Part shown: positions 5,737-6,833 of the stretch, in pieces
How the letters are laid out: each line of letters opens with the position of its first letter
How positions within the stretch are numbered: position 1 is the stretch's first letter
Assembly (NCBI GenBank): GCA_030668545.1
Contig: DAOUTT010000118.1
Coordinates: forward strand, 1-6,833
From: Anaerolineales bacterium
GTDB taxonomy: Bacteria > Chloroflexota > Anaerolineae > Anaerolineales > E44-bin32
Reading direction: 5' to 3'
Length of the DNA stretch: 6,833 nucleotides
Translations under genes and position numbers: made by a program
Notes under the pieces: model-generated
Seen by the model: only the letters and a program-made list of their open reading frames with translations
Told to the model about the DNA's origin: nothing
The model's database searches: none

Positions 5737-6833
5737 ATGAATTTCGTCAGAGCCAAGCGGTGTTTGCTACTAGGGATTGTCGTTGTAACCATTGCGGGTT
5801 GTGCTCGAGGAGCTTTGACTCAGGCGCCGGTGGCAACACGTGTTGCCGCTACATATTGGCCCACAGCAGGCTGGCGGTCCTCAACCCCCGAGGAACAGGG
5901 GATGGACTCGGGCTTATTGTCGGAGATGCTGGGGGAAATCCTGGAGAAGAATTTCGAGATCGATAGTGTGACCATCGTTCGCAACGGCTACATGGTCGTG
6001 GATGCCAGGATCCACCATTTCAGTCCGATTTCAAAACACAATATTTATTCCTGCACGAAGAGCGTCGTTTCAGCACTGGTTGGGATCGGCATTGATCAAG
6101 GTTACATCGAGGGGCTGCAGCAACCCGTCCTGAGCTTTTTCCCACAACGGACTATTGCTAATCGTGATGCAAATAAGGAGGCGATGACCTTAGAGCATTT
6201 ACTGACGATGACGACAGGTTTTCGATGCCAGGATTCTTACCTATATCGCGGGAGCGGCCTCAATAAGATGAGAGAAAGCGAGGATTGGCTTCAGTTTGTG
6301 CTTGATTTGCCCATGGAGGGCGAGCCAGGGGAACGATTCGAATATTGCAACGGTGCTTCGCATCTCCTTTCGGGGATCATCAAGGAAACGACCGGAATGA
6401 GCGCTAATGAGTTTGCAGTGGAGCACCTTTTTGGCCCTCTGGGTATTTCTGATGTTGATTGGTCATCTAGCCCCCAGGGGATATCTGTCGGGTATAGCGA
6501 GCTGAGAATGCGCCCGCAAGATATGGCGAAAATTGGCTTGCTCTACTTGAACGAAGGTCGTTGGGATGGAGAGCAGATCGTCCCCTCCGAGTGGGTGGTT
6601 TCTTCAACGAGTCATTTCATCCCGGCAACACTCGAGGATGGCTACGGATATCAATGGTGGGTCGATGATTCCGGCATGTATCTAGCGCTGGGGTATAGGG
6701 GACAATTTATATACGTAATACCTGAGAAGGAAATGGTCGTAGTCTTCACATCCAGTTTGGAGGACAATGACTTCTACGTTCCCCAGACTCTCTTGAATGA
6801 ATTTATCATCCCCGCGGCAGTTACATCAAGCAC
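5737..6833 (+). CDS. Serine hydrolase lipoprotein of the beta-lactamase/penicillin-binding family, 3' end cut by the window
   Basis: The frame is open from the ATG at 5737 to the window edge (365 full codons) with no stop. AAGGAG at 5721-5726, 10 bases upstream, supports the start. The N-terminus is a lipoprotein signal peptide: basic residues R5, K7 and R8, a hydrophobic core 10-19, and IAGC with Cys22 as the probable lipid attachment site. The hydrolase domain shows SCTK (nucleophile Ser105, Lys108), YCN (Tyr203, Asn205) and GYRGQ (319-323) at the place of the third active-site motif. Conserved surroundings include MTLEHLLTMTTG (182-193), GERFEYCNGAS and RPQDMAKIGLLYLNEG. This is the class C beta-lactamase/esterase-like group (COG1680, PF00144), whose members include esterases, D-amino-acid peptidases and many uncharacterised enzymes. 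True beta-lactamase activity cannot be assumed. The last visible residues (LLNEFIIPAA) resemble the usual end of this domain, so the stop is probably close beyond the window. It is divergent from the sdh operon. Confidence 0.9.
   Translation, partial: MNFVRAKRCLLLGIVVVTIAGCARGALTQAPVATRVAATYWPTAGWRSSTPEEQGMDSGLLSEMLGEILEKNFEIDSVTIVRNGYMVVDARIHHFSPISKHNIYSCTKSVVSALVGIGIDQGYIEGLQQPVLSFFPQRTIANRDANKEAMTLEHLLTMTTGFRCQDSYLYRGSGLNKMRESEDWLQFVLDLPMEGEPGERFEYCNGASHLLSGIIKETTGMSANEFAVEHLFGPLGISDVDWSSSPQGISVGYSELRMRPQDMAKIGLLYLNEGRWDGEQIVPSEWVVSSTSHFIPATLEDGYGYQWWVDDSGMYLALGYRGQFIYVIPEKEMVVVFTSSLEDNDFYVPQTLLNEFIIPAAVTSS

Overview
The window looks like a piece of a bacterial chromosome of middling GC content. 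It holds five protein genes, and the last is cut by the right edge. No rRNA, tRNA, CRISPR array or mobile element is visible. Two genes encode lipoproteins, and one of these has a Thr/Pro-rich linker after its lipobox cysteine. The central operon is a succinate dehydrogenase/fumarate reductase of an unusual build. A Chloroflexota (Anaerolineae-like) source would fit this combination, but that is inference from style and is not proven by the sequence.

Layout. Positions 1-246 carry a strong rightward terminator for a gene that ends off the left edge, followed by a leader. At 247-468 (+) is a 73-residue protein with two membrane spans and no recognised family, closed by its own hairpin terminator (551-590). 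At 732-1604 (+) is a lipoprotein with a metallo-beta-lactamase fold of the dihydropterin-synthase-like (COG1237) type. A short hairpin-rich stretch (1605-1861) separates it from a convergent operon and contains a terminator that can work in both directions.

The main system is the leftward operon 5257 to 1862. It consists of a flavoprotein (SdhA/FrdA type, 600 aa) and, 30 bases later, a 520-residue protein. That second protein fuses an SdhB/FrdB iron-sulfur subunit to an HdrB/HdrD-like module with two CCG motifs. This is the domain order of TfrB, the subunit of methanogen thiol:fumarate reductase, and it also resembles the separate SdhB plus SdhE/MfrE subunits of non-classical complexes. No cytochrome b or other membrane-anchor gene is present, and the operon has its own predicted promoter and terminator. 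It therefore appears to be a self-contained two-gene unit. The iron-sulfur part has a fourth cysteine where classical enzymes bind a [3Fe-4S] cluster, and the first CCG motif has a Ser in place of a Cys. The likely electron path is FAD, [2Fe-2S], two [4Fe-4S] clusters, then the CCG cluster(s). The partner at the far end (a thiol/disulfide, a quinone or another carrier) cannot be told from the sequence.

To the right, 5258-5736 is a 479-base divergent intergenic region. It holds the predicted operon promoter, a small palindrome and a potentially structured element. From 5737 to the window end runs a lipoprotein serine hydrolase of the beta-lactamase/penicillin-binding (class C-like) family. All its catalytic motifs are present, but its stop codon lies outside the window.
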